Assembly: GCF_025352015.1 (NCBI RefSeq)
Contig: NZ_JANXUG010000012.1
Span: 49,164 to 113,163, forward strand
Direction: 5' to 3'
Source: Flavobacterium sp.
Lineage (GTDB): Bacteria > Bacteroidota > Bacteroidia > Flavobacteriales > Flavobacteriaceae
DNA length: 64,000 nt
The first letter of the stretch is position 1. Each line of letters opens with the position of its first letter. The notes under the pieces were generated by a model. That model ran no database searches and was not told the DNA's origin. It was given only the letters and a program-made list of their open reading frames with translations. A program made the translations under genes and the position numbers. Below, one piece after another: positions 61,451 through 64,000 of the stretch.

Positions 61451-64000
61451 ATGAAAAAATTTACACAAACATATTTTAATTTAGTTGAAATGATAAATGT
61501 AACTTCTAATAATTACATTTTACCGAAAAATAAACAATCCAGTACGCAAAGATTAAATATCAAAAGTAGCTTGACGCTATTTTTATTTATTTTTTTCAGC
61601 ACTTTTATGTCTGCCCAAGCTCCAAGTGTAACGTATTCGGGAGTACAAAGCAACTATACTATAAACAACGTTATTGTTCCCATTACACCATCTTTAAGCG
61701 CCGGAATTCCATCAGTAAGAGCAAATGTGTCTACTATTGCTGGCAATGGTGCCGCTGGTTTTGCCGATGGTAGTTCTGCCTCTCCCAAATATTATAGTCC
61801 AACAGGAATAGCAATTGCATCCTCGGGGAATATGTATATTGCTGATAGTCAAAATCATTGTATTCGAAAAATAACTGCAGCAGGGTATGTGTCTACTTTT
61901 GCAGGTACAGGATTTCCGGGATTTGCTAACGGTAGTGGTGATGTGGCACAATTTAACGTACCTTATTCAATAGCTGTGGATGCTTCCGAAAATGTATATG
62001 TTACCGAGTCAAATTCGAATGCGATTAGAAAAATCACAGCGGCAGGAATAGTATCTACTTTTGCAGGTAATGTTGCAGCATCTGGTTATCTTGATGGTCA
62101 AGTTTCTGCTGCCCTATTTTCGGGTCCAAAAGGATTAAGTGTCGATACTTCTGGAAACCTTTATGTAGCTGATGCAAGTAATAATCGCATTAGAAAAATA
62201 TCTAATACAGGTTCAGTAACTACCATCGCTGGTGACGGAACAGCCAGTTATTTGGACGGACAAGGAACAACAGCACAATTTAATAATCCAATAGGAGTTG
62301 CAATAACAAATTCAGGAATTGTATATGTGAGCGATTCGTCTAATAATCGGATTCGTGCAATATCAAATACAGGAAATGTAACAACAGTAGCCGGTAACAG
62401 TAGCCCAGGACTAATAAACGGGCTAGGAATAACGGCACAATTTAACGCTCCACGTGCCTTATCAGTTGATGCTTCGGCAAATATATATGTTGTAGATTAT
62501 AATAACAATTGTATCCGAAAAATAACTAGTACTGGCGTAGTAACAACCTTCTCAGGCACAGGTGCATTTGGTGCTGTAAACGGTTTAGGAACTATAGCTA
62601 CTTTTAAATATCCAGAGGGAATTGCTACAGATACCTCGGGAAATGTTTTTGTAGCTGATGTATCAAATAATTGTATTCGAAAAATAACTAGCACTGGCGA
62701 TACTAATACTTTTTCTGGAACTGCTGTGCGTGGTTTAGAAAACGGACAAGGCGGAACAATGGCAATGTTCAACAGCCCTGTTGCAGTTGCAGCAGTGTCT
62801 AGCGGTGTAATCTATGTTATAGATGATTTTAATTCTTGCATCCGAAAAGTTTCCACCGATGGTATTGTTTCAACATTTGCGGGTAACACTTCTACAGGAT
62901 ATGTTGATGGTCAGGGAACGGTCGCATTTTTTAATAATCCAAAAGGAATAGCTCTTGATGCCGCAGGAAATATTTATGTAGCAGATACGTTTAATAATAG
63001 TATTCGTAAAATTACACCTGCTGGAGTTGTGACAACAATTGCCGGTGACGGTACTGTTGGTTATCTTGACGGTCAAGGCACTGCTGCAAAATTTAACAAT
63101 CCATATAGTTTAACGGTAGATACATCTGGTAATATTTTTGTTGCCGATACAAAAAACAGTCGTATTAGAAAAATTAGTTCAACGGGTTTAGTGACCACTG
63201 TTGCCGGATATATTCTTTCAGGCTATGCAGATGGAGCATCAAATATCGCCAGATTTAAAAATCCTCAAGGCATAGCTATAGATAATACAACAGGAATTTT
63301 ATACGTTGCCGATACCACAAATAATAGAATTCGAAAAATTGCTACTGATGGAACAGTAAGTACTTTAGCAGGAAGTTATGGCGGTTATACTGATGCTCAA
63401 GGGACATTAGCAAACTTTAATAATCCAATAGGTATTGCTGTTGATGCAACAAGTACTATTTATGTTGGAGATTATTACAATTCGGTTATTAGAAAAATTG
63501 ATAACACCGGATTGGTAAGTACTTACGCCGGAAATGGCTCAAGCCAATATACAGATGGAATAGGAAATGTTGCTTCCTTTTATTTTCCAGTTGGGGTTAC
63601 AACCGATGCTTTAGGAAATGTATTTGTTGCAGATTCTTACACGCAGCGTATACGTAAAATAACCTCTTTGTTACCTTTTACAATTGCGCCAGCATTGCCA
63701 ACAGGTATGAGTTTTAATGCTACCACTGGTGTTTTGTCTGGTACTCCAACAGAATTAAAATCGACAACAACCTATACTATCGCAGCTTCAAATTATAGTG
63801 GTACAGGAACAACAACTATCAGTTTTGCTGTAAGTGCTTCTGGTGCGACTCCACCTCCGCCAACAGCATCAGCACAAACCTTTTGTGGATCAGCTACGGT
63901 TGCAAATTTAGTTGCCACAGGAACAGCTTTGCAATGGTATAACGTTGCCACCGGAGGAACCGTTTTAGCATCAACAACAGCCGTAACTACCGGGAATTAT
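61451..64000 (+). CDS. Secreted NHL-repeat protein with Ig-like modules, 3' end outside window
   Basis: This frame is open from the ATG at 61451 to the window end (850 codons). A long N-terminus leads to a hydrophobic signal segment ([16 protein letters not shown]) ending about residue 56. Twelve NHL/SMP-30-like repeats of about 55 residues follow, each with VSTFAG, (Y/F)xDG, FNNPxGIAVD, GNxYVAD and NNxIRKI. These form two six-bladed propellers or one twelve-unit ring. Then come a putative Ig domain ([18 protein letters not shown]) and the start of an Ig_7-like module ([21 protein letters not shown]) typical of T9SS surface proteins. A C-terminal sorting domain is expected beyond the window. 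Confidence 0.9.
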   Translation, partial: MKKFTQTYFNLVEMINVTSNNYILPKNKQSSTQRLNIKSSLTLFLFIFFSTFMSAQAPSVTYSGVQSNYTINNVIVPITPSLSAGIPSVRANVSTIAGNGAAGFADGSSASPKYYSPTGIAIASSGNMYIADSQNHCIRKITAAGYVSTFAGTGFPGFANGSGDVAQFNVPYSIAVDASENVYVTESNSNAIRKITAAGIVSTFAGNVAASGYLDGQVSAALFSGPKGLSVDTSGNLYVADASNNRIRKISNTGSVTTIAGDGTASYLDGQGTTAQFNNPIGVAITNSGIVYVSDSSNNRIRAISNTGNVTTVAGNSSPGLINGLGITAQFNAPRALSVDASANIYVVDYNNNCIRKITSTGVVTTFSGTGAFGAVNGLGTIATFKYPEGIATDTSGNVFVADVSNNCIRKITSTGDTNTFSGTAVRGLENGQGGTMAMFNSPVAVAAVSSGVIYVIDDFNSCIRKVSTDGIVSTFAGNTSTGYVDGQGTVAFFNNPKGIALDAAGNIYVADTFNNSIRKITPAGVVTTIAGDGTVGYLDGQGTAAKFNNPYSLTVDTSGNIFVADTKNSRIRKISSTGLVTTVAGYILSGYADGASNIARFKNPQGIAIDNTTGILYVADTTNNRIRKIATDGTVSTLAGSYGGYTDAQGTLANFNNPIGIAVDATSTIYVGDYYNSVIRKIDNTGLVSTYAGNGSSQYTDGIGNVASFYFPVGVTTDALGNVFVADSYTQRIRKITSLLPFTIAPALPTGMSFNATTGVLSGTPTELKSTTTYTIAASNYSGTGTTTISFAVSASGATPPPPTASAQTFCGSATVANLVATGTALQWYNVATGGTVLASTTAVTTGNY

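Noticed and set aside
1..64000. CRISPR arrays, tRNA or rRNA genes, transposases, integrases, prophage genes
   Set aside because: I looked for regular repeat-spacer arrays, tRNA-like cloverleafs and mobile-element proteins on both strands and saw none that could be supported.

Overview
The window is a stretch of chromosome from a flavobacterium-like member of the Bacteroidota (family Flavobacteriaceae, probably Flavobacterium or a close relative). This is inferred from the AT-rich sequence, the Bacteroidota promoter element TAnnTTTG in front of many genes, the near absence of Shine-Dalgarno sites, type IX secretion (T9SS) sorting and choice-of-anchor domains, a fused E1 alpha/beta dehydrogenase, and families such as 2TM, DUF4834, DUF2721 and YfhO. 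I see no rRNA, tRNA, CRISPR array, intact insertion sequence or prophage. Most of the window is ordinary housekeeping chromosome with small accessory patches.

Layout. 1-9.1 kb: end of a 2TM membrane protein, a glycogen-binding-like small protein, a cytosolic PAS histidine kinase, a NYN-LOTUS protein, a DUF2721 protein, htpG, a lipocalin-like plus OmpA-like lipoprotein pair, and a TetR-like regulator translationally coupled to an AarF/ABC1 kinase. 9.1-20 kb: a secreted protein with YadA-head-like repeats, an orphan ABC ATPase, an S9 peptidase, a FabH-type synthase, and a roughly 1540-residue T9SS surface protein with nine internal repeats. 20-26.3 kb: argS, ffh and folD, then an XRE repressor facing three small unrecognised exported proteins across a tandem operator. 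26.3-34 kb: a secreted lipoprotein, DUF1456, an esterase, a CpxP-like small protein, a TerB-like protein, a repeat-rich gap, lysA and a fused 2-oxoacid dehydrogenase E1.

34-46 kb, mostly minus strand: an overlapping operon of MBOAT acyltransferase, SGNH-like protein and an M1-peptidase-like outer-membrane barrel that lacks HEXXH; then a LOG-family protein, uvrA, a ClC channel, a decayed gamma-glutamyltransferase and acpH. 46-58.6 kb: glmM, a CarboxypepD_reg protein, two VOC proteins, a DUF885 lipoprotein, and a cell-envelope glycan block (flippase, glycosyltransferase, YfhO) that carries a 52-residue protein plus nucleotidyltransferase pair. 58.7-64 kb: an outer-membrane barrel protein coupled to a GNAT-like protein, a 660-base AT-rich gap, and the first 850 codons of a secreted NHL-repeat protein that runs off the window.

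Best candidates for something undescribed are the XRE operator array with its cassette (24.4-26.3 kb), the MBOAT/SGNH/pseudo-M1-barrel operon (34.3-39.4 kb), the 52-residue protein plus nucleotidyltransferase pair (55.1-55.7 kb), and a set of word-like degenerate short repeats in at least six intergenic gaps. All functions are read from sequence by eye; no database search was run.
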